Shown here: in pieces, positions 22,864 to 34,798 of the stretch
Layout: every line of letters starts with the position of its first letter
How positions within the stretch are numbered: the first letter of the stretch is position 1
DNA from: Phycomyces blakesleeanus NRRL 1555(-)
Taxonomy: Eukaryota > Mucoromycota > Mucoromycetes > Mucorales > Phycomycetaceae
Direction of reading: 5' to 3'
DNA length: 64,000 nucleotides
Assembly: GCF_001638985.1 (NCBI RefSeq)
Contig: NW_017265140.1
Location: 1,364,001 to 1,428,000 of the forward strand
Program-made: the position numbers and the translations under genes
Notes under the pieces: generated by a model
Seen by the model: the letters and a program-made list of their open reading frames with translations, nothing else
What the model was told of the DNA's origin: nothing
Databases searched by the model: none

Positions 22864-24431
22864 TTATTATATATTTATTCACAATGTGGATTCGTTTTAT
22901 ATTTATGCAGCTAATCTTACCAGCTCAGTGGATATGTGGGTTGCCAAAATACTTTAGGGTAAGAAAAAGAAAACAAAGAAAACAAAGAGGTAAACATCCA
23001 AGAGGTAGTGCTCACGGGGTTGACGTAATCAAAAGTTGCGATCAATTGATAAATTGTTCCTCAAGCTGAATATTGGATGAATATTGGGTGAATATGAGCC
23101 CCAGTATAAATGCCATTCGGCTTATTGAAGAAGTTGTTTAATAATGGAGTACGTGTAATAAAGGTGTCGAGTTGTGATAGTTTCAAGTTAAAAAAAGGGT
23201 AAAAAAAAGATCAATTTGTAAACGACTCTGATTGGTTATAATTGTTCCATTGCCACTAGAATTGAGAAAAAGAGCATTTTTATAGGAAAAATGTGCCATA
23301 GAATGCGATATCTAGAATAACTCGCAAAATAGGTTTTCACATAATTACAGGGAAGGCTTTATAAGCACAATCTTATCTAATATGTACTTGGACTAATTTT
23401 GCACTTTTTTAAAGAAAGGTGTGGTCAGTCATAAATTAGTCTGATTGGCCAAGTTCAAGATGAGCTTGTTTTGACCTTTTTTTGAACCTTTTTTTCGAAT
23501 TTTTAGTCTATCAACACCGAGTTTGTGCCGGACCTGCCGAATTATTTCAGGTTTGAGAAAAATGTGACTGTCTCTATTTTGTAGTAGATAAACTTATCGA
23601 GCCCTGTGGCAGTCGCTACTTAAATCTACGGGCTCTTTAGAGCATCTGTTTGTGAGCATACAGAAAATACACTGATATATCATGTATATTACATTTTTTC
23701 TCTTTTTCTTTGAAGTATTATATATCTAATTAATAAAATATATATTATTCTATTTAATGGAGCATGTTCATGTTCTAAAGCGACTATTCCTGAGCTAGAG
23801 CCATTGTAGTTAAAATTTCTATAAATTAGAGAAAATCTAGCATGAATTTCTCTGAAAGTGCCCTAGAATAAAAAAAGTGAAAAGTCCATAGAGAGTATGA
23901 TTTTTTTGTTTTTGAAAAATTAAAATCACATTCTATTTTTAAGCTGCATTAATTTATTTATTTTTAAAGAAAAAAAAAACTATGTGTGCGTGTGTAAGGT
24001 AAAACTATTGATATAGTACAGCCCCAGTTTCCCAGCCACCCATCCACAAACGAACACGCACCAAAACGCGCACAATTAATTTTTTATTTGAATATCTTGT
24101 CCGTTCAAGCATAGCTTGTCCTTTATCAGCTACAATGTGTATGATTGTGATAAATTACGCACAAACTGTGAACCAAAAGTGTTGTTATATCCCTTTATAT
24201 ATTTAGTTTTATCTTGGTACAGTCATCATTACTATTACTATTATTAATAAAAATCAAGAGATTAAAAGGCATAAAAGGAAAGCAGAAAGGAGAAATGTTT
24301 AAAAATGTCTCGGCGGGCCAAGCCGGAACTTATTAAGTCACCATTTCCATTTTTTTTATAGCTTCACTTATTATTTCGTCTTTTTCTTTTTATTCTTCAA
24401 ATTATTTTCTATACGTATACCATAAGGCATA
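22864..24431. other. intergenic, 5' flank of Fanzor and of BAP31
   Basis: AT-rich spacer between the divergently transcribed Fanzor and BAP31 genes. It contains a dispersed repeat copy (23217-23540) and a GAGCCC/GGGCTC hairpin (about 23600-23636). No coding signal is convincing. Confidence 0.5.
23217..23540 (+). repeat. dispersed repeat, copy A
   Basis: Similar to 61345-61610 in the same orientation, roughly 70 percent identical by eye, with an indel of about 70 bp. Shared landmarks in order: CTGATTG, TTCCATTGCCA, TTTTCAC-TAATTACAGG, CATTATAAGCA-like, AATATGTACT, GAATTTTTAGT, and CACC. It lies about 350 bp upstream of the Fanzor start. The class of element is unknown. Confidence 0.75.
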
Positions 24432-25662
24432 ATGGCCATTTATTATACTCTCACGTTTGCAATCCTGGTAACCGAGGTAAGTACAATAGCACACATATTA
24501 TACAAGTCAAACTGAATTCAGTGCATTTAGATGGTCATCTTTGGCATCTTGGTGGTGAGTCTCTCTCTCTCTATCTATCTTTATACACGTACACAACAAC
24601 AAACAACTCATTTCTCATGACTCATTTTATTTAGATGCCTCTTCCTTCTCGTTGGCGTAGAGCTATGATGAAGGGCCTCACCAGTTCCCCTCTGGTATAC
24701 TTTATATTATTTTATATATACATATCTCACAGTAAAGAGACGGTTGTTAAATTTACGTATTTTGTTTTATACAGATTGGCAAGGCTCTTTATGGTCTAAA
24801 GATTGCATTTGGGTAAGTCACCCACAGTTTTAAGTGATAAAGTGGTTTGAATAACAAGTCCAACCATGTATTCTGACGTTATAGATTTATTTTCCTCCTA
24901 TTCCTCGGTAAGAAAAGAAGGAAAACTAAACTATAGGCTATCTATATAAAGCCGTATATTACTCCTCATAAAGAAATATATGAACATAATCAGTCTCACT
25001 AAACACAACACAATAAACACTGGTCTTGTAGATACCGTAAACCGACTCCAGCGCATTGGATCTGATGTGACTGAAGAACAACGACATCATCATGACTTTG
25101 GTTTTGAGGCAAACTTAAAGGCAACAACATTCTATACTCAGCGCAACCTGTACTTGACTGGTTTCACCCTCTTCTTATCCCTGTAAGTCTTATTAGCATT
25201 ACTTACGACCGAGTTTAGTAGCAATACATGACTTATTGAAACGTTTATGATTGTTGTTTGTGTAGTATATTGGATAGAACCAGTACTTTGGTTATCGAGG
25301 TCTTGAAACGCGAAGAAGAACTTGAGAGTGTGAAGAAAGATGTCAGTACATAGTTTTTAATTTATTCTGGTTCAATTTTGTGTTTTGTTTTTTTTTGACC
25401 ATATACCACGTCTCTTTTTTCACAGGCTGTTTCAGCCAACAATGACTCAAAGCGTTTAGTGGATATCGAGAAGGAATTCCAGGTCAAGATCACCGAGTTG
25501 AACAACGAGCTTAAACAATTGAAGCAGCAGGAGCGTGATTTTGAGACTCTGAAGAAACAAGCTGATCAGCAGCAAAAGGAATACAACCGTCTTTCCGATG
25601 AGCGTAACGCACTAGAGAATTCTATCAGCGGTCTCAAGTCTGAATCAAGAAAAGATCTGTAA
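24432..25662 (+). CDS. BAP31/Yet1-Yet3 family ER membrane protein
   Basis: Eight exons: 24432-24476, 24531-24554, 24635-24694, 24775-24812, 24885-24907, 25032-25182, 25266-25341 and 25426-25662, 217 aa. BAP31-family proteins are ER membrane sorting chaperones that help export other membrane proteins. Seen: a first hydrophobic helix (YYTLTFAILVTEMVIFGILV), the family block MPLPSRWRR, a second helix (FIFLLFLDTVNRLQ), a third (LTGFTLFLSLILDRT), then a long charged coiled coil from about residue 140 to the end. The C-terminus is RKDL rather than the dilysine KKEE of the animal protein. The gene is cut into very short exons, two of only 24 and 23 nt, over the membrane region. All introns are GT-AG and in phase. 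Confidence 0.88.
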
Positions 25663-26022
25663 AGCGTTCAAAAAAAAAAGGCAAAAACAGCACCAAGCAA
25701 CACCAACAAGCATTTCATTTAGCACAAAAAACATCTATTAAACAGTCAAATAAATATAGGCATTATATATGTGCTTGTGCGTTTGGGAAGCAAGCACGTT
25801 TGACTTTGTGTAAAGTTATTATTAGTAAAGTAGAATAAAGAGAAGGAAAGGAAAGGAAGGAAATGAGAGAGCTCCATTAACTTCTATACCTCTTTTTATA
25901 TTACCATTATTCATAAATATGGTTAAATTAACGAGGTTTTGCTTTATTGACGTAGAAAAAAATAAAGACTTGAGGCTAACAAAAGTCAAGCAAATAAATA
26001 AGAATGGCAGTAAGGGGTTTTT
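25663..26022. other. convergent intergenic spacer
   Basis: This short AT-rich region separates the 3' ends of the BAP31 and subtilase genes. It contains AATAAA-like signals and no ORF of note. Confidence 0.5.
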
Positions 26023-28095
26023 TTAGACAGTGTGGTGAACAATAGCATTAGGTGTCTTGGGTTTGAGATCCTTGACTTTGCCAAGGGTAGCATCAGCCTT
26101 CAGAGCAGCATATACTTGAGCAGGTGTAGGGTTGCTACCTAACTGAGTCATCAACAAAGCAGCGACGCCAGCAGCATGGGGAGAGGCCATTGAAGTACCG
26201 GACATTAATGCAGTCTCGCTGTTGCTGGATCCAATCCAAGTACTTCTGATCGAAATACCTATAATAAGATACACTGTTAGTAAAGCACCAGCATAAAACA
26301 AGCAAACAGACAAACAAACAAGTATAGGGGTCCCAAGAAAAGCTTATATATATGTGTGTGTGTGTGTGGATATAAGTACATACCAGGAGCAAGGACATCG
26401 ACACATTTTCCGTATGCACTGTATGGATCCATAGTGTCATTGTTGTCAATAGAACTGACAGTAAAGACATTATCGGTACCAGCTGGAACAGTGTTGCAAG
26501 CATCACTATTGTTTGTAAAATAGTATATATATATATATATATAAAAGTAAGAGGTTTGCAAATTATGAACATTATAAGCAAAATAGCAGCTATAACTTAC
26601 ACAGGTGTGTTTCCAGCAGCAGCGACCACAGGAATATTGTTCTTGATAAGAGTACCAACAGCTTCATCGATCAAGGTGGCAATATTTGAGCCAGTGGGCA
26701 TACCAAGTGACATGTTGACCAGGGCACGTCCCTTATGTTTCTTGGCGTCCTTGATAACAAATTCGATACCACTAAGCATGGTAGAGACAGTTCCCTGGCC
26801 GAAGCGGTTTAAGACCTGTACGGCAGTCAAACTAACGTTCTTGGCAACACCATATTGAGTACCTCCGATAATTCCTGCTACGTGGGTACCTAAAATAATA
26901 ATAAAGAAGAAGAATTAGTCAAATGCAATACACAAATGTGTAGAGTGCTTAAACTCACCATGGCCACCGCCTTCTTTGCCATATGTGGATGTTGGCGACC
27001 AACCCCATTTAGCACGACCACCAAAATCTTTGTGGGTAATCAAAAGACCATCATCGACGACATAAACAGTTACGCCAGTACTGTAAACATATACAAGATT
27101 AATTAAAAAGCAAGGTTGAGTTAGATATACATGATGTGGTATTTTTACAGTAAAGACTTTCTAAAGAATCGAATAAAGGTAAAGTACCCAGCATTTTTCT
27201 CGTATTCATAAACGGCATTGAGGTTACGATCGCGGACAGACAAGCGGGCAAGATTCCAAAGAGAGTTTTTCTGGCTGAGAACAAGCGAATCACTGGTTGT
27301 GTTTGTGGAAGCGACGGTTTTAGCAGGTTTGTGGCAACGACGATTGAGTCTAGGGTTTGCACGATGATATTCTTCGTGGTTGTCTTCATGATCTTCGTCT
27401 GTGTCATCAGTAGACTGTCTGGGATAATTGGGACGAGGGTAACGCTGTACAAAAGGATATTTGTGAGTATTGTGAGTATTGTAGTATTTTTGAGTTCGAT
27501 TAATGTATACTATATATTTAAGTAATAATAATAATAATAGTAGTAATAGTAATTGTATTAAATAGAATAGAATTTGTCTTACAATGCGATAGCGCTTTTG
27601 CAAATCACTATCCTTGTGGTTGGGTACATCCAGAATATCGTACTGAATAAGCTCATCTGGGACGATCATTTGGATTTCTGGGAACTTGTTGGTGAGAGCG
27701 TCGATCACACGACGATCCAAAACTTCAATTGAGAAAGCCTTGAAGCTACCCATTTCAAAGGTCTTGACGATCTCAGCATGCTTTTCGAGACAACGACGGT
27801 GATGGCGAGATTCTTCTTTCTTCACAAGATCGTCTACAGCGTCAAGGGCAGCAGCAAGAAGGCGTGGCATGACTTTTTATTTTTATTTTTATATTTATAT
27901 TACAATTATATTAATAACTACAAGCTCTTCTTTTTAGGTGTGTACAAAATCATATAAAACATATTGCTTACAGTCCTGAAGAACTACATTATCATTGACC
28001 TTGACAATATAATGCTCTGCCTTGGAGTGGGAAGGTGCAGCATTGGCCAAGGAAAACAACACGGCGAAACCCAAAACTAAAGGCTTCCAGATCAT
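26023..28095 (-). CDS. secreted subtilisin-like serine protease (S8, proteinase K type)
   Basis: Seven exons: 28095-27972, 27872-27583, 27444-27188, 27080-26959, 26889-26601, 26505-26384 and 26258-26023, 479 aa. A signal peptide (LVLGFAVLFSLANAAP) and a probable I9-type propeptide (beginning EHYIVKVND) precede the peptidase domain. Catalytic residues seen: Asp233 in VVDDG, His267 in GHGTHVAG, the oxyanion Asn in AAAGN, and Ser424 in SGTSMASPH. A charged Asp/Glu/His-rich insert (for example DDTDEDHEDNHEE) lies between propeptide and domain. The product should be exported and matured by removal of the propeptide. Introns are GT-AG and in phase; one stays open in frame. A GAAAGG repeat lies just upstream of the start (about 28190-28215). 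Substrate unknown. Confidence 0.92.
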
Positions 28096-28342
28096 GTTGT
28101 ATTAAATAATTTCTTTAACTAATATAGAAATTAGTTTATCAAATGCGCAAACTAAAGGTGGTGTGTGGGATTGAAGGAATGTATGTGTAGAAAGGAAAGG
28201 AAAGGAAAGGGAGGTTGAGGTGAAAATGGATTAGAAGCTTGGACTATTTATTTGACCTCGATGGAGGGAGTTTTTCTTCTTCTTATACTATATTATATTA
28301 TTATTTTTATTTTAGCTCAGTACCTTATGAGACTCGGCTTAA

Positions 28343-28660
28343 AAATACTGTAGTACTATATTAACCTCTTTATATGTGCCATGAATAGGTTTTGAAAGTG
28401 GCACATAGTCTAACCTTTAATCTATTATTTGAATTGAATGTACACAAGCGTTGGTTCCTCGTAACAAAAGACGTGCCAACTTACTTCACATGTGTCTTGG
28501 GCACCATTAATGGCAATAGAAGTGTTAGAGTCTGACATCCAGCAAATCAGTCACACAAAGTTGCACAGAATTAATGGATTGGACAAAAAGAATGAAACCA
28601 GATTGTCCAATTGTACTCAATGGAAATAGCCCGGTAACTTGACAAATCTCATACAAATAG
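28343..28660 (+). repeat. inverted repeat, left arm (decayed)
   Basis: Pairs with 29620-29935 in inverted orientation. Shared landmarks include CTGTAGTACT, CTTGGGCACCA and GTTAGAGTCTGACATCCAG, then ATTGGAC-like and TAGCCCGGTA-like blocks. Roughly 65-70 percent identity overall by eye, much higher in the central 70 bp. Confidence 0.75.
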
Positions 28661-29619
28661 GCTGCTTATCCACCTTTTTGGATTTAATTCGCTTTCTAAT
28701 GATTCTTAACAATCTTCCTTTAATATTACAGTATACAATCGGAAATAAAATACGAGAGCTTTGTACAAGTGAAGGAATTAAAATAAAAAAGGTAGAAACT
28801 TGAGGGAAATATTTGGTTTTATTTTCTCTCGCTCTATTAAGCTGTAGTACCTTTGCCAAACGCAAACTTTTTGCTTGAATCTAGTTCCTGATTTTTCTTA
28901 TACAACCTTGTTTATTTTTATTTTTTCGTTTTCTACACCCGGATTATCATTCATCCTCTCAGTATAGACTTGTAGTTTGAGTATTCAGGGCATCCCAATT
29001 CATTCAGCGACCACATCGCCACTTTGTGGCGTGAAAGATCATTTATAAATTATTGAACCAAAAAGAAATGTCTACACAAGGGGAATTTCTAGCCATTACT
29101 TTAAGAGCTAGTGGCAATTTTTTTTATTCGAGTTATTTAGTACACAAGCTTAAGAAAGGAAGTATTTTTACTTTCAGAATGTACGCTTATATTGAGCTAA
29201 TATCAATCTTTTTGCTTTAAAAAACTGTTTCTATATAACTCAATGTGTGCTGTTTATTAAGGGCAGTTATCTAACGCATATAACAAGAGGACTTAAGGGT
29301 CGGATATTTTTTTTAAAGAAAAGTAAAATATATATCCAGAATCGAATTTGTGAAAACACTTGTATATATTTAAGTTTTCAAATCCCAGAAATGTTTTCTC
29401 TTAATGAGACGCCTATCAACAAAAGACTACCAAACAATGTCTTGTTCAGATCCTGAAAAAAGAAGCCATATTATCAAGCCTAAATCTATGTAAATAGTAC
29501 AACAGGACCTATTAGTACTAAATACACCAAAGTGGAATTAACAAAATTAACTGCGTATATGTGCGTTTTCTAGAGACTACTATACCTAATATCAACATCT
29601 TTATAGCACCCACTCGAAA

Positions 29620-29935
29620 ATTAATACGTAAAATCTACCAAAGTACCAGGTTATTTGTATTGAACGCAACTTGATAATTTGCGTTTGTCTTTTCTGTTTA
29701 ATCCATTAACTCTGTACAACCCTGTACAACCGATTTACTGGATGTCAGACTCTAACTCTTTTATTGTCATTAGTGGTGCCCAAGATACATATAAGTTTTT
29801 GGCGCAATTTGTTGCTAGGGTTGCTTCCACACGTTAATTCGGACAATAGACTAAATGCTATAGTATGGTATCTATTTTTGTTTAAAACGTTTATGTAGTA
29901 TGTAAATTGGTGCAGTACTACAGGGTTTTCTTGGA
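29620..29935 (-). repeat. inverted repeat, right arm (decayed)
   Basis: Inverted partner of 28343-28660 with about 960 bp between the arms. In this arm the minus strand keeps an 88-codon open frame (29745-30011); in the left arm the equivalent frame is broken by stops. That suggests decayed coding sequence or an old non-autonomous element. Family unknown. Confidence 0.75.
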
Positions 29936-32412
29936 TATATAAATATAAAGGAAAATGATGTAACCATTGTTCCTGACCGTGTTGCGCTCTTTTAATCCAG
30001 CACGGATACACATAAAGCTGGTCTTTGAAAGGAACCTGTGTGTTCAGAACTCCATCTTTATACCAAAATACGATATGTATTATAGCATGGGCCAGAAGTA
30101 TTTACAAGAGAAAAATAGAGAGAGAGAGAGAGGGCACAATAATTAGAGTTACACTAAAGGTGAACATAATATTAATGTCATTATTTATTTATTTTAGCTG
30201 CAGTAAAATATAAAGAATTAGAAAGGGTTGAAACACAAAGATATAGAAGTCAGATCTGGGTGTTTCATACCTCTTTTTGGTTAATACATGGTAGCGTTAA
30301 TAATAGATAAATAATCTACTAAAAAAAATTTTGTATAATTTTACTGACTATGGTAAAGTACCTAAAAGCGATCAGGGTGCACCTTGTAGAATATGGTATA
30401 GTAAGGACTACTTGAAAGATGATAAATAAGCCAATAAAGGAATGGGCTTTAACAAGTATCTAAATTTAACTTGCACGAAAAGAGCCTTAATTTTCGTATA
30501 GACTTGTGAGCATACTTATTATTTATTTATTAATACATCATAAGCTTATATAAAACAGGAGAATCCTGTAGTTTCCAAGACACTCTGTAATTAACCGTAG
30601 GCCATAAATTATACTATATGAAACTCCACGCCTTGTTACAATGACTATCTCATCTGTAGCTAATGTACTATACATATTCATAAAGTCAATATTTCTGCAA
30701 TTAGTACGTTCAGTACCAGAGAAGTGTTTAATTATTCCTATATAGTATTTGTTGTGTATGTGCTTTTTTTTTTAAAAAAAAACATTTATAGAATACTTAT
30801 TTTTTTATGGATATTAAAATGGACTAACATTTAGGTCTTGAGTATCAACCTGTGGTCTACCCTGTAGTTGGTTAACTCTTTCAAAAGACCAAAAGATGCG
30901 TCGACCTCTCATAGAATGAAAAGCTCTTTGGAAAAGTCCCGTTTTTTATTCAACCTATGCTCACAATTTATGTGGATTAAACACTATATAATAGATATTT
31001 TTTCCAATTATTCCAAAATACACTTGTTTTGTTTTTATGTGGGAATAAACCATATGATCTAACACCAACTAAAAAAAATGAGTGCGGGTCTTGGTAATGA
31101 TATTAAATTTTGTGTTGCACATTGTAAATGATCCAGAATTTAATATATAAAATACATGTGTATCGGTTTATTTTACTATAAGCTTGCGACTTTTTTTCTT
31201 AATTTTATTTCTTGAGAACCCTCAACAATACTTATATAATCTTGTTAATGTCAAGTGGTTCTAGCTGTCTTTATCAAGTCTCTTTATCAAATATCTCCAT
31301 AATCAGTCGCATTTTTTAATTGTCATAATCAAGTGCTTTCTCTCCCGCACACAAATAAATAAGAGGGTGTTGAGTGTTGAATTTTACCATCATACAGTCG
31401 TTCCAGCACCAAAGAGAGGGGCTTAAAAAAGGACTGGTAGTAATTTTTTCCATAAGGCCGTTTCTTTTTCTTTTGAAGACAGTCAAGGTAGAATACTTGA
31501 TAAGCAAGGGAATTATGCAATGGACTGGGATGAGACAGAGGTTTATTTTTTAAGAGCACTACAAAAAGGAGAAGACGAGATGTTTGCTGCTCCAAACTTC
31601 TTGTCCTAAAAGTCATTGAACTGCTGATCAGATCAAAGCACTTGAATATTATCCCTAACACCTTCTACAAAGCTTAGATTTCATGCTACACTAGTCTCCA
31701 AAGTATCTTGTATATATAGATTCTGTTTAGTGTCGTACTTTGTAAAATCGATGCATTGTAAACGGCTTAATGCTATAGAAATATTCAGATAATTACATAC
31801 AAGACGTCTGAACAGTAACAAGGATTTCGTCCCAAAACTTAATTTCACTGTCTGAATATCATTTTCCTTTGGCCCAAAAAAAAACAACAGCAGATATGTT
31901 TGAAGTATAAGCTGTAACTTGACCTACGAAAAATAAATAAATTAAATTTGCAATTTTAAAGTAAAAAATAAAATAGAAATAAAAACTAATGGATATATAT
32001 ATAATATATATATAAAATAATCATTTTTATCTAAATTATGATTGATACAAGAAAAAATATAGGTATTCTATGGTGCATTAACTAATTGTGACAGCCTTAA
32101 AATATACTTCTTTAGATCCTCGAGCGATATATATATATATATATAAACACGCGATAAAGGCTTATAAAAAATTAAGATATCAACCCACAACGCAGACTTC
32201 TGGAATACAACGCAAAATGTCTGTATGAATGACGCTTACACCCTACTTATTTTAATCAGCGCATTTACTCTAAAAAATAATCATAATACAGTCTCACATA
32301 CCATCCTTTATTCCACCTTTTTTTGCAACTTTCTGTTTCAATTTCTTTAACTGTAAAACGAAAAGAAAAGAAAAGGAAAGGAACGAATAGCACATTATAA
32401 ATATTATATAAT

Positions 32413-33280
32413 ATGAACCATAGTCCTGTACCAAATATACCTGGCATACCTGTTCAGGATGACGGCTGGTTAAAGGAAAAGGTGGCCGAGCTACTAAAAC
32501 TAAAAGTATACAAGTGTGTACCATACAAGATCATCAATATATGCTTTTGACTGATTAAAAGGCATGATCAGATTTCCCGGTGCCCAGCCAGTGAGCTTTT
32601 ACGAACACCAACTGAAAGAATTACAAAAGGAAGAGTACGTTTTTTTTCTCTCTCTCTCTTTTCTATCAATCAAATTTACACATTAGATAATTTTATCGTT
32701 TGCTGATCGAGCTACCATCTCAACACATTAAATTGGCCATCTCACTTTGTCTAATAAAATAATTATTAGCTACTATGTAGCAGAGAAATCAGACGGCGTG
32801 CGGTGTCTGGCACTCCTCACAGTCAATGAAGCAAAAGAACCCGAAGTCTATTTGGTAACCAATAGCAACTACATGACAGATCGAGTCAGCCTCTCACATT
32901 AGATCTCGATTTATATTCGTCTGCTATCCAAAAGTTTGATCGCAAGAGCAATTTTCATCTCGTTAACAACCTCCGATTCCCGATTCCACAAGATCCCTCC
33001 TTTAGAAAGTGTCATAAGGATACTATCATAGACGGCGAGTTTGTATTTGATAAAGAAGAAGATGGAAGAGTGCGTATTATTTAATCACAGTATATCTAGT
33101 AAATTAAAATTATGTAACATCAAAACTAATTTCTGACCATCACTGTTTTGTATCTACAAATAGATTCGGTTACGCTTCTTGCTATTTGATTGCTTGGTAG
33201 TCGAAAAACAAGTGCTGACTTCTCGGGACTTGATGAAGCGACTTGGAGTACGTATTTAAAAAACAAAGGTCAAATAGTAA

Positions 33281-33320
<40 letters not shown>

Positions 33321-34329
33321 TTTGTAGTATCTTCAAAAAGAAATTATCGATCCACACTATACAATGCTCAGAAAGCAGCCTAAACTAGGTCAGCTCCAGC
33401 CATTTAGGTAGAGTGTATGAATATAATTCTACAACTCACATCACATATTGGACTCATGAAATAACCTCTTTATTTCAACCCCTTTTTTTCTTCTTCTCTT
33501 AAAAGTGTCAAGTTTAAAGAACAACAATTTACGTACCATCTTGACCAAGTATTTAACGAAATCATTCCTAAACTCAAGCACGGTAACGACGGACTCATAT
33601 TTACTTCTGTCAGCGCACCTTATCTGTATGGCACAAGCCAGAAAATGTAATTGAACTACAAAATGAATCCGCTTCTATTGTTTATTTGTTTTACTCAATA
33701 CATGTACTGTTTATCGTTTAATAGGATCAAATGGAAGCCTGCAAATGAGAATTCGATTGATTTCAAAGTCGCGTTACAGTTTCCTGGTAGCAGCATACCT
33801 GGTGTATGCGATTATAAAGCTAAGCCGCGGATAGATTTGCTAGTCTGGAAAGGAGGGTCAGACTATGCACGTTTTGATGAACTCGGAATTACTGACGAAG
33901 AGTGGAGAGAGCTGTCAGGGAAGAAACCAATGTTGTTGAATAACCGGATTATCGAATGCAATTTTGACCCCGAGATCCAGAGTAAGCTCGGATTAAAATC
34001 GCCATGGCGATTCATGCGATTCAGAGATGACAAACTTGACGGCAATCACCAGTCGACTGTGGATAATGTTATGCGTAGTATCAGAGATGCAGTATCAAAA
34101 GAACAGGTAAGACAAAGAAAAAGGTTGGGAGGAGATAATTATTGGGTATTGGAAGTATATATTTTTCGCTATATATATGTGTGTGTGTGGGTGTGTTGGG
34201 GTGAGGTGAGGTGTTCTAATGTGCGCTTACATCGTCACGCTACAGCTCATCAACACCATTCCTGCCATTCGGAAGGCATGGGAGGAACGAAGAGAGAAAG
34301 AGAGAAAAGAGAGAAAAGAAAAGGGATAA
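32413..34329 (+). CDS. CEG1: mRNA capping enzyme, guanylyltransferase subunit
   Basis: Nine exons: 32413-32515, 32562-32634, 32770-32854, 32935-33069, 33164-33247, 33328-33407, 33506-33646, 33725-34106 and 34246-34329, 388 aa. It transfers GMP from GTP to the diphosphate end of nascent Pol II transcripts. All nucleotidyltransferase motifs are seen: the N-terminal FPGAQPVSF; motif I EKSDGVR with Lys65 as the GMP-binding residue; motif III FDRKSNF; motif IIIa/IV IDGEFVF; motif V DGLIFT and KWKP; and the C-terminal OB fold with motif VI MRFRDDK. The C-terminus ends in an Arg/Lys/Glu tail. There is no triphosphatase domain, so this is the fungal type with a separate triphosphatase. The exon 1 donor (GTGTAC at 32516) is weak, and was chosen by phase and homology. 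Confidence 0.93.
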
Positions 34330-34798
34330 ATATACATGATAGACTGGATTCAAAACAAGTGTACAAATAAATGAACAGACGCCATTGTATTATTGCTGTC
34401 AAAATAAAGCAAGTTATACAGATATCAATATGGTGCTCTGTATTGTATTTCATTTTCTTCAAAAAAAAAAACAAAAAAAAAGACTGGTGTCTTAAAGAAA
34501 ATCAATGCTTTTAATCCAGGCAGCCATTTTGAGTGTCACTGCAGAAATAATGGAATTGAACAGGGAAAGAAAATTAAAGTATAAAGTATAAAGTATAAAG
34601 TAAAGTAAAATGAAAGAAAATAAAAATAAAATTATGAATATACATATCAAAATAAATAGAATAAAAGGTACTAATGTGTTATATAGGAACAGTAACAATA
34701 CTACTAGTAACAGTGACAATGATAATGATAAATGATAAATGATAATGATAAAGGGGAGGATAATAATTTACATTGCAACCAATAATTCTTGAGGTTGT
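34330..34798. other. convergent spacer with AAAGT and GATAAT repeats
   Basis: Separates the 3' ends of the capping enzyme and DIP2-like genes. It has a TAAAG/TATAAAG run (about 34577-34608) and a GATAAT-type run (about 34715-34753). No gene is seen. Confidence 0.55.

Larger units (their letters stand above)
28096..32412. other. intergenic with decayed repeats
   Basis: 4.3 kb with no intact gene. It contains two inverted repeat arms (listed separately), a perfect CGCCAC-TTT-GTGGCG hairpin at about 29025, a T10A9 tract (30764-30782) and weak coding-like minus-strand remnants at about 31320-31890 that match no family I know. Confidence 0.5.

Noticed and set aside
31316..31887. Two minus-strand open frames of 110 and 68 codons
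   Set aside because: Low similarity to anything known, no splice context, AT-rich composition; probably chance or very old remnants.
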